A DNA stretch of 64,000 nucleotides from Symsagittifera roscoffensis (GCF_963678635.1 NC_087068.1:57769896-57833895), one strand, 5' to 3'; shown: positions 12,701 to 27,700, numbered from the stretch's first letter. The notes: generated by a model not told the origin, from the letters alone. Program-made: numbers and translations.

Positions 12701-15700
12701 GTTTGAATCCAGAGACAAGTCTTTGAGCTTCTTATAATTTCGTCGGAACGATCAAAGAAAATGAAAGAACAAAAGAAGATCAAATAGAGCCTTCTTGTTG
12801 CGGAATCCGCTTCCAGTTCCCAAAATACAGTTTGACATCTAATGAAAAGAAGAGACAACTTTAATGACTCACATGTCACTGTCGAAAGAGGGCTTATCCA
12901 GTTCGTCTGTCCTATGGGCCTCGTAGATGCTATTGGCGAACTTGTTTCCTAACAGCTTCATCAGAGCCGCCACTTCCGGCCTCCACTCGTCCAGAGTCAG
13001 ACTCAACACACGCTGCTGCAGAGAACCACCGCCAGTCTAAAATGGTCCATACATAGTTAATGCCACATTGTATTAACTCCAGTAAAAATTCCATCTTCGA
13101 TACAAGAGAAGACCTTAATTTACAAGCTCCAATGAAATAAAAAAGACGACAACTAAGTCTCCAGTCTCTAGTAACTGCTTAATTGCTGGCAATATCGGTG
13201 ACCTAGGACAGCTATCGGTCAAAAAATGGTTGTCTCGAATTAATCAGGGGTTTTGATACGGTTTTTTACGTGCTGAAATGAGTGCAATGATTCAGACGTC
13301 AAATGAGCAGTTTTAATTCAAATTCGTAGACCGAGAAGAATATTGCCGGCAATCTGACATTAAGAATAGGTTAGCTCACAAAGTGTCCTAAACGGCGGCA
13401 ACTTTGAGGCTTACAAATTCGCCGAGCAGTTCAATTAAGAATTTTTACACGGAGGTGAAGCTGCGATTCGCAAAGAAAAGCGAAAAAGATACAAAAAGAA
13501 GTTCTAATGAAATAGAAAACGGTAGAAAAGAGCCTCGAATTAGTGAAACTTTTGCTATGTGTCGGTTAGCCACCAATGACGCAGCTATAGATGACTTACA
13601 TAGCCAAAAGATAGTTGGAAGAGAATCAACGAACGCAAGTGAACAGAAAAATCAAAGACTTGTATTTATTAAAAAAAAACTTCATTTTTCATTATTTTTT
13701 AAAATATATGGCCTAAAAATTCTTTGATTTTCTAGTTCAAAAATTTAGCCCAATTTGAGAAAACTGGATAAAATTGTTTACAGGTAAAATAACTTAAGGA
13801 AAAAAAAGAAAAAAAAAACGAATACTAAGGAATTCAAAAATTTACAGTCCAATTCTGAAACTAGAAGTCATTCACGTTTTACGGGACCTTTCATTTTTGC
13901 TGATCGATACTTCAGAAATCATTAGTGAAACCGCAATAAATCAAACTCGTTCTTTTACACTTAACAATTTACTGTAGAATACGCTTGCTTTATAAGGATA
14001 CCCAACTCAAAACGCAAAAAAAAACATTTTCAGCACCTGAAAGCACGTTAAAACACAACACGCCTAGGTTTCTTAAGGCGCGAAACAATGAAAGAAAAAA
14101 TCGCATATTTAATTAAAAAATTACTACCTGACTTGACTTCGGACCCGCATTCTTATAGGCATCCTTGGAGCATTTTGAAGATGGCGGCACTAGGGCTCTG
14201 TGTACCTGTAAAAATACTGTTTTTCATCATTCAAGATTAATATTAAAAAGTGAGGATTTCTCAATAGAAAGCTTATTTAAAATACAAAGAATAAGCTTCA
14301 GAAAAAGACATCTCAGAGCGCAGTCCTAAATTCTCAGCAGCACACATTCGAATTGAACTTTTGTTTTCCCTAAAAATTCTCTCGATTTACCGACGATAGC
14401 GTCCATTTCCTCGAATATCTTTAGATATCGTCAATCATTAGCTCTTTCCAATCATTAACTATTTCGAATCATTAGCTATTTCCAGGAAGAGGGTTTATCA
14501 AGAAATTAATTTTCTTTCCCCACTACCCCTGATATGTTATTAAGAGCTGTACAATACTAAATGGTGAATATTACTTTCAATCATTTCGCACGGTAATACT
14601 TTCTGCAATGAAATCCCTCGTGTAAGACGGTCCGGACCGTACGCTTGAAAATTATATTAGCCAATGAGAAATCAGTTTGAAAATTCAAGATAAATTAGCA
14701 AGAAAAAGAAGAACGTTGTTTGATTCGTTGATATTTATCGCGTATTCGATATTTCTCTCGCGAGAGAACATGAATTGCTAAGAATACCCCCTCCAATTTA
14801 CCTGTGCGCAGCTGGAGCAAACAGTGATTCCGAAGGGTGCCACAGCCCAGCAGGGATCCAGGGCAGAGCAGTCGCAGCAGTACTTGTTCTCGTCCAGTCT
14901 GGCAAACTCCTCAATGGGACTGGTATAGGAGAACTCTGGCTTGATGATGGTGTCCACCAACACCAACTCACTCTGAATTGACCAAATGAAATAATCAAAC
15001 AAATAAATATTTCTCTTTGCCAATTAAGCAAAAAAACTTGATTTAATTTAAAATAAAACCGGTTATGGAAGCTTCATTAAGCACTTTCTGGTCCATGAAA
15101 ATTTCCATACAAAATTAAATTTTTTGGTGCAGAAATAATGAAAATTGTTTTTTGAGAACCATTTATTTACGAGGGAAATGACCAACAAACATGCAGCTCA
15201 GTTCCTTACGATACACCTCTGCAAGGCATTAATTAACAACTAAAATAACAACTACAAGGCATTAATTTCAGTGCTAGATAATGCTGCCTCACCCTCTAAT
15301 AACCACAAAATGAGGCGTTTCTGGCCTTGTTTATTAGTTATTACCTCCACTCGATTACCTACCGAGTTTGAGTTTGAGTAGGAGTTGGTGGGTGGGGCGG
15401 GTGAGTTTGAAGCTGAATTCTGAATAGTGGCGAAGATCACATCTTGCCACAGAGAACTCTCCGCCCTCGACTCTGCTTGGAGAAGCAGGGATGTGTGTTT
15501 CGAGGAGCCCGAAGAACCACCACCACCTGAAAACAAATAACTCATTCCTATTCTTGCAAGTTGTTCTTCCGACCATTGCAAATCGGGAGGAACTTTCGAT
15601 TCGGGTTTGTTTTAGTTTTTCCACGAAAAATCAGATTCCACAAATAAACATAGGAACTGGTCGAGTGATATATCATATTAAAGCCTTTTCAGTCGTGATT

Positions 15701-18700
15701 CGAATGACTTTTAAAATTAAAAAAAATCTGTGTTGAGATAATTTATTTAAATTTTTAGATTTTCGTCTAAATTTCCAGCGAGTAAAGCGATTGAGTAACG
15801 TTCTTTTGTGAAAGTTTTAGTCTAAGAAAACTTGATTTTACTCAAAGGAAAACTATTTAGCGCTTCCTAGGCAAAAATGTACTTAAAATTAGCGCTACTT
15901 AGGCAAAAAAATATTCTAAGTTTATTAAAAATATACTAAGTTATTGTGAAAAAAAAATTTGATTTCTTTTCTTTTTTTGTTTGTTATTCATTTTTTTGAA
16001 AATGATGTCGTTAATGCCTATTAAACTAACTTTCTACACCATTGCAGCTTTCTCATTATACCGCGTTTAACCAATGACTTCAATTTAAAAAAAAAAAAAA
16101 ACTATTATGTACATAATTTGCTCAATATTTTAGGGCTGGTCGACCAAAAATAGGTGTCGTTTTACCAAAACAGTAGAATAGGAAAAAACTGGAACAGAGT
16201 CATTTTCTGTTTGCAGGCAGAAAAGGAAAAATGGAAAAATGACTATTTTGGGCGGTTGAACAGAAAAGCTACTTTACCGGATGCGTTGGCGGACGATTTA
16301 CTGTTGGAGGAGGATGAGCTTTGATCAGAGGGTCCCTGCAGTTCTAGTAAAATGTTCTCTTTCCTGTCCTTTTTGGCCCGGATCAGCCACGATTTATTCA
16401 GACAGTCTGTCACTATTTTGAAGTCACTCTCTTTCTAGAACACATTCTGCAATCAAAGCAAAAATTGGGTCTTTAGATTTGCTAAATGTAACGATTTACT
16501 TTTGGTGTCTTTTCTGACATACGGCCCAAAAACACTATTTTTGGTTCTTTAAACATTGAGTCATAATGCTATCATCTGGTCGGCAAAATTAATTAGAAAA
16601 AAGTGTCATTAAAAACAAAATTGTTGATTCAATTCCGTCTAACTGTAAAATCTTTTCTGCTCGAACGACCAAAATAGCCATTTTTCATTTTCTGTCCGCA
16701 AGTTTGCCGTGTTCTCGATTTTTTTCGAAAAGTATTTTCTGATTGGATAGCTTCTGATAGGAGAGATTCTCAATCCCTATCTATCACTTCAACTAGTAAA
16801 ACTAGTCCAATTAGAGAAAACTGGATCAATACGTAATTTGGTTAGTCCACAGGGAAATCATAAAAAATAAAACCAACTGTCGAAACTAAAAGTCACTTTC
16901 ACGCCATTTACGCTTTTTTAATCGAAAAGTCTAATTTACATGAAACTTTTAAAAAATAACAAGTCAAACGGCAAAAAAATAAACTCGACCTAGATATAAA
17001 TACTCACTACATTGATATTTAAAATACCAATAATTTAAAACACGAAGCCACGACCTAAGGATCTCAGTGCACGTGCTGTACCAAGGGATCAAAAATGCCA
17101 GATCAACAATTGACAAATTAGATTATTTAGTTGAAAACGTTTTTCTGCTTTTAGTGACATTTAAGCGCAGGAACTAATGTGACCAATCAGACTTGAGCTT
17201 TATGCTTCCATTTTCGAAATAACAAAAGGATCAACTTTGGGCCCTGTATCAGAAAAAACACGATCAACTAGTATTTACAGCTTGCAATAATACAGATCTA
17301 AGTAAAACACTTCACATTTAATCATTCTTATTACTTTTTTCACAGATTTCCGTGCAAAACTAAGCTTTTTAGTAACTCCGCTTTTTCCAGCACCCTTCTT
17401 TACAAATAGTTAGAAGTAACCCATATTACGCAAATGAAAAAACGCACTAACCACTCGACCACGCACGCTTGATACATCACAAACACTAGTCACACAGACG
17501 CAGGGAACAGATGCTATGAAATTTCCAATGCTAGATCGTGATTATAGCAAAAATGGACACTATAAGTGACTTTCCACTTTCAATGAACACTTTTATTTGC
17601 GAGTTAGGTTAGAAAAAAGTTCGTACTAATAAACTAACTGTCGCTAGTGCGATAACCGAAAAAAGTTCTATACGCGTGATAAGTAAATATGATCAAAAGC
17701 CCTCGACGGAAACTATTCGTTTCCAAGACTTTGCACACAAACTATGAAAAAAGGAACCGAAGTTTCCACACAGAGACAAATCTTCGAACCACTTGAGGAA
17801 CAACAATTATAAGCTGAAAGCAACGTTACGATCAAAAATTAGCTAACAGATCTTCGAAAATAGTTACAATTCTTGCAGGAAGTGGAGAAACGACAAAAAT
17901 ATATATATACATTTTGATTTAAAATTTATCAAAGTTTTCCAAGAGATCCTAGAGGAGTTGACTATGGGCATTGGTGACAGTCTTATCGGTATCAAAAGTA
18001 TTGCAGGACATTTAAAGGAAAAAAATCGGTAAGTAAGTGGATTAAAACAAAGCCGACAGCCGATTAACTGTAGCTCCGCAGAAAATTTTCGTCAAAAAAA
18101 TTATATTAAAAAATTGATGTAACGCCAACATAGGATCCACGATAGTTATATAAATAGCAAGTGCAAAGTTCTTCAGAGTTTGGAAAAAAAATCGACTAGC
18201 TTAAGTCGAAAACCATAAAGCCGAAAAAGCTGAAAATTAGTATCGAAACTCTATAAGTATACACAATGGTTTGAATTCTAGTTATAGCATATAGCAGTAG
18301 TAACTAGTACCAACCCAGTACTTAAATTTGAATTTTCATGAAATTGAGCATGTCATCTGCATAGCAGAATCCTTTATGATTTTGTTAACCTAGTTGTTAA
18401 CCCGACAAAAAAGTCTGTATTCCGATTTGATAACGCTTGCTAGTCGTAACTAACTTTCATGCCCAATCATGTACAAGGGAAGTTCCCGATACCAAATATT
18501 CACTCTGGATTTCCTGTCTCAACATGGATTAGAAGAGAAAACTGTTTCATGCAAATGGTATTGATATGAAAGTTCTAAAATGTAGACTTTGTGCAGATTC
18601 ATTCTCTTCATTTCATTTATGCCCTCGAGAGGTTTCTGAACAAACAATTGAACACTAACACCATCTTATCAAGTCAATTATAGCTTTAAACAAAGTTATC

Positions 18701-21700
18701 GGACAACGTATTAAATTTCTCAAATAATTCTGACCTTCAAAGTTAAACTAAATCGAAAAACTTCTTTGAAGTTTCGAGTTTGCCTTTTTGTCGGCATTTT
18801 ATGAATTTCTTCTCTGAAAAATTGCATGGCAAATCGTTGTTAAAATCATTTTGCATTGCTCTTTTGTCAGTTAAAATGGAGTTTTGAAAATTCGATTGCT
18901 GTTTTCACGCCATTTCACTGTCTCAAGGTCAGAATTATGTCAAAAGTTTAAGACGTTTTCCGATAAATTTGTTAAAAGCTATACAACCAAAGTAATTTCA
19001 AGAAAATGTGCGTTGGTGAATTAACTCAAACAATAAAACACTGAATGAACACTAATTCAAGGTGAATCTGAAAATGATTTAACGAGCTAAACTTAAGAAG
19101 GGAGAACAGAAATTTTCGTTAAGGTGAAAAATTCAGACCAGTACGCAATGCTCGTAGGTTGTCAAACAACTGACCTTTCCAGGAAGACTTAAAACCCCAT
19201 CACTCTGCAAAATTAGGTATTCAGATATAAATAAATCAGTTTTACCGATTCCGCAGCTTTCAAAATTGAAATCAATGATGGATTAACAAACTTGGGTCTT
19301 CAATTATTTGATGTTACCTAAATCAATCAGAAAAAATGCGCGTATGCAGCTGTTGTAAATCCTCTATTAATTTAGGAGCTATTTTGCGGATAATGTCTGC
19401 TTTTAATATACCCAATTTCTTCTTCGCATAAATCGAATTTTACAGAATTTAAGAAAAAGTTACAAAGAACTCACCGTTCTATAATAGAGCAGTCTATCGT
19501 CCACTAAATAAAACCATCTTCTGCTCCACGGTCCAAATTTGGTATGAGGCTGTTTCATCAGGTATCCCTGGAGAATAATAATATTACAGCTTGTGAGATA
19601 GGGCAAAGGGGGTGCAATCACCATCGTTCCACTCATAGTCCCCGAGGCAGGTGAGCCCATTTCGTCAGAGGAGGGCACACATCGTTTTCTGCACTGCTCG
19701 TATCTATGCGCCACATACTCTTTCTCTTCTTTGTACTCGACAAGTGCGCGGGCTATCTAAAAAACAACACAAAACACTATTCAACACTAACTTTTTCGCT
19801 TTATTGTTAACATTATGTTCAATCACCCTTTTCTGTAGCTCACAGGTGGGTCCAGTTTATTAGCCACTCGAATTACAATGACACTCGAATTACTACTTTT
19901 TCATTGTCAGCGCGAATTATATAAGTGTCTTCACTACAATCAAAGATACTTTATAAGTTTCAATGAACCCAAGGAAGTCACTTTCAACATTTGAGTTTAA
20001 AAAAATACATCACGTTAAAGCTCTTTGATTTTCAAGCATTATTTGATTGAATTTTTTAACCTCGGCCAATACTTAAACTTTAAATTGTGTTTAAATTAAA
20101 ATTGAAATCCGTGTTTTTCCAGCGCCATTTAAAGTCTTTTGTCTTGACAACTGCGCCATATACCATCAACGGCTATTTTCCACTTTCCTCAAACATTTCA
20201 TAATTTCAATTTTCTTAGTAATTCTAATTTTTGCTATGGCTAAACATGTGTTACGATGCTAGAATAAACAGTATGAAATACATGTTCACAATAGTTAATT
20301 TCTTCGCCATGCCAAACTTCATTGCATTTTGACAACGTTAAAATGGTTTTTGAAAATAAAACTTTCAAAGAGGCGAAGCTACACTTCGCAAACACTAGCA
20401 AAAAATCAGCTTTATAAAGTGAATTAAGAGAAATAGAAGCTTCGAATTCGTAGAACTTTGCTACGTATCGGTTTCGAAACTGCGACCTCGAGATTTGGAG
20501 TCTCACGCACTGTCTTCTCGACTACGAACGCCAAATAATCATCAAACACTTAACACAAATAAAGCGAATTCATATGAGAATAAATTGCCAATGCCATGAA
20601 GCAGTGGCATCAAATACAAATAGACGCAATTCTGCAAGTAATAACTTGGAATATACCAAACTGAAGGCATCCATACTAACTATGCGTGCAATAAATTGGA
20701 CAACATAAAGCAACATTATGTATATATTATATATTGAGATTTTGACAATGTTAAAATGATTTTTGAAAATAAAACTTTCACAGAGGCGAAGCTGCACTTC
20801 GCAAACACTAGCAAAAACGCTCCAAAAAATCAGCTTTATAACGTGAATTAAGAAAAATAGAAATAAGCTTCGAATTCGTCGAACTTTGCTACGTATCGGT
20901 TTCAAAACTGCGACCTCGAGATTTGGAGTCTCACGCACTGTCTTCTCGACTACGAACGCCAAATAATCATCAAACACTAAACACAAATAAAGCGAATTCA
21001 TATGAGAATAAATTACCAATGCCATTAAGCAGTGGCATCAAATACAAATAGACGCAATTCTGCAAGTAATAACTTGGAATATACCAAACTGAAGGCATCC
21101 ATACTAACTTTGCATGTAATAAATTGGACAACATAAAGCAACATTATGTATATATTATATATTGAGATACATTATACATTGAGATATAATGAGTTAGAAA
21201 ATTTCGGAAACTCAGTTTTCATTATTATGTTGTTTGAAACAAGAAGCTTTTTCCGGTTCATTTGTAGACTTAAAAAGCATCAAACTTATTACTTAGAGTT
21301 AACTTATTACTAATCGAATGTCAAATCACATGCTAGCAAAAAGCCAAAAAAAGATGCCACCAAATGTTGCACCAATATTTGCGACTTCATTTGGAAAAGA
21401 AGAATAGTCGTACTATTACCCTACCCTCACTAAATTTCGTAGTGTAAAATGTAAGCTTTGGGTGAAAAAGAGCCGCCATTACTGTCCCAAACACCAGCTG
21501 CATTAAGAAGTAAAAAAAACCTATGCAGATAAAACACTTGAGGCGACAATTCGTAACATTAGATTAAGTGGGGAACACTGATTCACACGCAGTAGTTCTC
21601 TCGTTCCGGTGAGCGCAGCGGAGCACGCATTTTCTACTTGCCAATGCCTTTTTAAGAAATGTCGCTTGTTACGAACTATCGCCCTACTGAGAAAACACAA

Positions 21701-24700
21701 TCGGTACAGATAATACCGCAATTGAGTACATTACTTGTTAACTTTTGTTGAAGAACTTTTGGTTTCTACATATTCCTTTTAAGCCACTCGTAACGTCAAA
21801 AAATGTTGCTGATAATAGAAGGGAAAGTAAAAAGAACCTGTATTCTTAAGATAGAATTTAATTTCAAAAACCGTTGTTGTAATTAGAAGGTAAATTTCTC
21901 TCCGTTTATGTATTGAAAAAATTGAACTTTTTTATTTTCATTTTCTAACATAAGTAGATATGATGTTCTAAGCGTTGCGAAGATAAAATTCTTAAGATGT
22001 ATCATCAAAATGCACCACATAAGATAATATACAGTGCTGATATATATTATCTGGACGAAACGCATAAAACATGAAATTTAAAGGCGTTTATCGCAAATTG
22101 GCTTAACATTGAGTGAAAAAAGATAAGACACAACTGGCTTGCAGTTTTAGCAGAAATAATAGAGTGCAATTTGTTTTACGAAATTCAGGCCCAAGCTTCA
22201 TGAGGCGACAATTCGTAACAGGCGACGATTCGTAACAGTATATTAAGCGCAGAACACTGATTCACGCGCAGTACTCCTCTCGTTCCGGATGGATGCGCAG
22301 TGGAGCAAGCGTATTCCACTTGCCAAGGCCTTGTTACAAATTGTCGCTTGTTAAGAATTGTCGCCTGTCACGAATTGTCGGCTGTTATGAATTGTCGCCC
22401 TGCCCCAAAACTTACCACAAAAATGGATCATTTTGACTATTTAGTCAATAAATAACTACTCTTCAACTAACAGGTCAATTACCGTCCAAAATATATAAAA
22501 TTGAGCATCTTACGAACTCAAAAAAAGTTTAGGAGGGGTAAAAAAAATTGCGCAAATTGTTTAAAAAAATTGATTCAAAAATAAAAATAGTATTTTACAT
22601 ATTAATGACTTTTTTGGTATCAAGGAAAAAAAAATTTTCAGTTTTTTGGAGATTCGACGTGTCTTAAGCTTTGTTGGGCTACGTAACATGGTGACTTTGA
22701 TATAGTTTTGTCAGTAATTGACCGAGTAGTTTTACAGCAATTTTTGATTGACTAGAAAAGTCAAAAAATGATTCGTTTTTGGCGTTAAATTTTGGGCCTG
22801 AATTCTGTAAAACATATTACACTATATTAATTCTGCTAAATTTTAAGCAAGTTATATCTTCTTAAACTTTAACCTAGTGTCAGCCCAATTTGAGCAAAAC
22901 GCATTTTAAATTTCAAGTTATATGCGTTTTATCCAGATAATTTAGATCAGCACTGTATAATCTTCGACTCCCTTGGCCACGAGACTTCATTAGTTCAATG
23001 TTTGAATCCAAGTTCGAGAAATGAGTTTTGATTTTCAAAACAATATTTGGGAACAAAAGTAGCATTTCAGAACTTCAAGACACCAAAACTTTGAACCAAG
23101 GAAAAGATTCACGGAGAGCGTTCAATTTTTAAAAGTGTTTTTTACCCGATAAGAATTCAGCATTTTGCTTCTGTTCAAATTTAATTTGCCATAGGGTGGT
23201 GGGTGATCTCTCACTTGGTCATTAAAGGGGTAAATGGCAATTTTTCAATTGTGCCAAAATTTTGTAAGTGAAACTCTGAAAGACTTACCAGCGCGGAAAC
23301 CGTTTCTACATTGGGTATAAGTTGTCTGGTTTTGTCGAACAACTTCTCACTGAAACCACTGATGCACTTCACAATTCGCGGAAACTGAAAGACAACAAAA
23401 CAATTGCCAGGATGAATAAAGGAAAGCCTTGAAAATATTCAACAATTCAACATAGCTGCTAGAAGAGAAAACGGACCGATTTTTCCTCCGACCACCGACA
23501 GTGAGGCGGAACACGTATTCAAGTGCGTCTTAACATTTTTATCCACTTTAAGACCTATCATAATGTCGAAGGAGAGTTGTGAAACAACAATTAATCAATT
23601 TGGAGAATTTCAACCAAGAATTAAAAGTAAGACAACGTACAGGTAATATTGAATTTGTTTATAAGATTTATCAAAATCTTAAGCAAATCTAACCATTTGC
23701 GATTCAGAAAAGGACTGTGTTTTTGGGACAGAAATTACTAGGAGTCGAAATCAAAAGTCAAACCAAGAGAAAAAAATTGAGCCTGAATAAATTTTAATTT
23801 TTTCCTGAAAAAAATCATCGCGATCTATATAAGAGACTGAACTACGTTCAACGACTCTTAATTAGAGCGTGAACAAACTTTTTCCGAAAAAAAACATAAG
23901 TGTCTTCACTAAATTCAAAGACACATAAAAACGGAAAACGGTATTATGAAAAGTGAAGCACTAACAGAGTTCAGAATCTGTTCTCGGAATTCGATTCGGA
24001 AGATGTTGAATACTTTGGCCACCTCTAGAGCACTGTGTTTGAAAGCTATTCTGGAGCTGTTGGCAGTCGAATCTGAACTACTCGAAGAGTTTTTGTGGTT
24101 GTCCTTAAAAAAACCATTCTTATTTAGCTCTCTAATCATCTAAAACTCATAATTAACTTGACAAAATTGTGGCAAAGCAATGAAATCAAGTGATAATATG
24201 CATTTAAAATGAATAACTGTTTGACCAGACATGCACATAGTACATGGCAAGATAAATCAGTCAACAAAACTTCGAATAGCAATTGTTGATTGATTGTTGG
24301 TATAAATAGATTTTATAACAAGAAATATTTTATTATGTTCAAGTCAGACCACAAAAAACTTACAAAAAGATTATAAATAGATTATAATAGCAAGAAATGT
24401 TTTAACATGTTCAAGTTAGGCCACAAAAAAATTATAAATAGATTATAATAGCAAGAAATGTTTTAACATGTTCAAGTCAAGCTACAAAAAATATACTTCA
24501 ATTCCAATACCTAGATTGATTAAAAAAATGAAAAAATTAGATTGATTTGACAATTGTTTCAGCACAGCAGCAGCAGTAGCAGTGATAGGGCACTTACATG
24601 TCGTCTACTTACGTTGAACGGCCCCAGCCCTCCCCCCGGTCCCCCCATCACTCCCTTCATCAGGGTGGTCTCGAAGAAGTCAAAGCGGGAGTAGTACTGC

Positions 24701-27700
24701 TTACTCTTATCATCTATCCTCTGCAGGTGCCTACAATAACAACCACACATAATAACCACCTTATTCCTTTTCATTTACAAACAGTCAAACATTCAACTCC
24801 CATTTGAACCATTTTAATCCCATGACCTCCAACTGGCATCAATTTACCGCCTAAGTATTACCCAAATTAAGCTAAACAATCTTTGAATAATAAACTTGAT
24901 CAATACTGCGTGTTTATATCAGGAGACATGTTTATATCAAGTGATATACACAAGTCATAAGCAAAACTGCATCCACTTTAGTAAATATTTCAAGGGTGCC
25001 TACCAACGCCATCAACAAAACGACACAGCTATCGGCAATTATGGTACCCCGAACAACATCAAACCTATTCAAATCAAAATATTTTCGAAAGCAATTTTTC
25101 GAAGAAAATTTTGCTTCACAACATAATGACGCCGGAGCAAAACTTGTCACATTTTCCCGCATTAAATACTCCCGTTACCAGTTTTCTGAACAACGAATCA
25201 ATATCGTCAGCAGTACCTCTTGATACTTTTGCCACTCGGAGTCAAAGTAATTCGCCGTCTAAACCACCTATACTAATGAGCTTGGATCAGCGGACCCAAA
25301 ATCAAATTCTTGGAGCAGCAGCAAAACTAGCGAATGGCGCTCATTTTCATATTTGAGTCAATTTCAGAACACATCACCAAGTTTTCGCAACGTTCGAATC
25401 ATCAACCACGCACCCAATAAAAACAACCAACACTGACAGTTGGAAAAAGTAATGAACGCAAGGAAACAGAAAAAAACTGGCTTGTTTCAAGAAATTTCAA
25501 GAAAGAATATATACCCTTAAAGCTCTTTTAATTTCACGAACAATTAATGTTTGACCCTTTTCTGGTAAAAAATAACCCAATATGAAAAAACTGGATTAAA
25601 AGATAAAATATTTTAAAAATCACCATACTTGTATAGGGCACTCACAACGTTCATTACTCTTAATCACCTTTGGAACGCTAGACCGCTCAAATTCAACGCC
25701 AAACTGACAATCGGCAGATGAACGCAACGAGTCCACAATTTAATACTTCTGCGTCCAGTTTTTAGCCACCAAAGACCCAAATTGGAAGTCAATTTACGTT
25801 GATACGACCTCCGGTCTATACTCGCCAAGTACACATGTACATATGTTGCAGCCACCCTTCAAGCTAGTACAATATATCGTTATCATGGATCGCATCTTAA
25901 TGCAGTCAACCAACCTCATATTTCTGCAACTTTATCAGAACTTCTGACTCTCAATCAGAGCAGAGCTTGGCGCCACTTGTGCGATTACAAAACAAGCATA
26001 GCATGAAAAATTAGCTTTATTAAGTTTTATTTTTAAAATTCCAGTTTCATTCCTCATGATTTAATTTTTAATCCTTTAATTTTTAAATAACTTAACTCAT
26101 GCGATAGACCCAATTGGTAGGTTTGATCCAACTTTGTCTCCACTCGTAATAGGTTGGGTGCAATCTTCAACAACCAAGTCTGTTCAGAAAGGAACTGGAA
26201 TAATCTATGGAAACTATATCCGACTACAATATTTCATAGGCGTTCTTGGTTTCCACTCATAAAAACATGGCCAACAGATGGTTGAAACGTGTAGACAAGC
26301 AAAAAGTTTATGCAGAGAATTTTTAGTAACACGCTAGCACGGAGTGATAAAAGCAGCACTAGATAGTATAGTTTCAGAGAAAAAGGTTCGCGAAATATCG
26401 AAAAAAAAATCAGGCAGTAGTGAATAAGGTAAAAATAGAACACTATGAAAAAAAACTGCAATGTCAAAAAATAGTTCAAACAATTTCTCAACTAGCCAAA
26501 GATCCATACGGATCAAATCAATTTACCAATGCAAAAAAAATCCACATTAACTTTATTTAAAATTTAGCAAATAAGCCTTAGAGTACCAAAAAATGCCACC
26601 GCTACCTGATAAAACATAGTTCTTAGCCCAAAAAAATTAAACCAAAAGCTTTTGTATTTCATACAAAGACGTTCTGAATAAGTAACTACACTTTTTAAGC
26701 TTCCAATGAAAATTTACGGAAGTTACTCAAGTAAATTAAGCGCTATGTTAAAAACGCGATACCTAAAAATATATCTAAAAAAGTCGCTGATGAAAATGAA
26801 AATCGAATAATGAAAATGGCGCGCTGGCTTTCAGACTTTCAGCTTGGTTTGAAAACTTGTTCCGATCATTTTAAAAACCAAACTGTTTAGTTCCATTGAC
26901 CTGCTTGCATCATACCAGAACATGTTAAGTGAAATTTTAAGCTATCTTGTAAGATCTTGCAAGATTCTTACAAGACTTTCAAGATAGCTCGGTCGGAAAA
27001 CTGATGGTGTATCTTGTAAGACCTTGCAAGACAGCCGGCCACATACAGGATAGGTAATTTCTGCAGAAATCTTACACAAGATCTTACAAGATTAGTCACC
27101 TTCGCCAACTAGTGTGCCTTCTTTGAATGACTACATTGTGAAGGTACGTCAGTTTTGCAAAACATAGGAAAACTTCTTTTACTAAAATGTAAATAAACTA
27201 CACAACAAACCTGTACTAAAACAAACTGATATTCAAAAAGTCTTATGATCATACCAAAGTCAAAAAATTTCATTTCGAAAATTATAAAACCAGCAATATG
27301 CGAAGAATTAGCAGCTTTATAAAAACTAACTATGAGAGGACGCACTATGAGACGACAAATCGACGCAATATGAGACGACAAAGCCGATATTAAACGAGCT
27401 GAAGCCTTTGCAGCCGGTTAAGTTAAAAAATTCAACCAAATCAAGTTGGTAAAATTACAACGAACAGATGACAACTTTCGATGAAAAAGGCATTTAAAAT
27501 GCAAGTATACTCAATGCATCTCTGTTGATTGATGAAAGTACCAAAGTACAGATTACAAAATCGAATAAAATTAGGGATACTGTGAAGAAAATTACAAAGG
27601 AAAAGTCTAGTACCCGGTTGCAAAACCCTTGCGTGTTGCAAAGGTAACAAGTAACAATCAATGCAGCCGACAGCCAACCTCATCTCACGAGCTTATTAGA

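Noticed and set aside
17030-17085. tRNA-like segment on the minus strand
   Set aside because: Only weak box-A and box-B resemblance and no cloverleaf; not enough to call even a SINE head.
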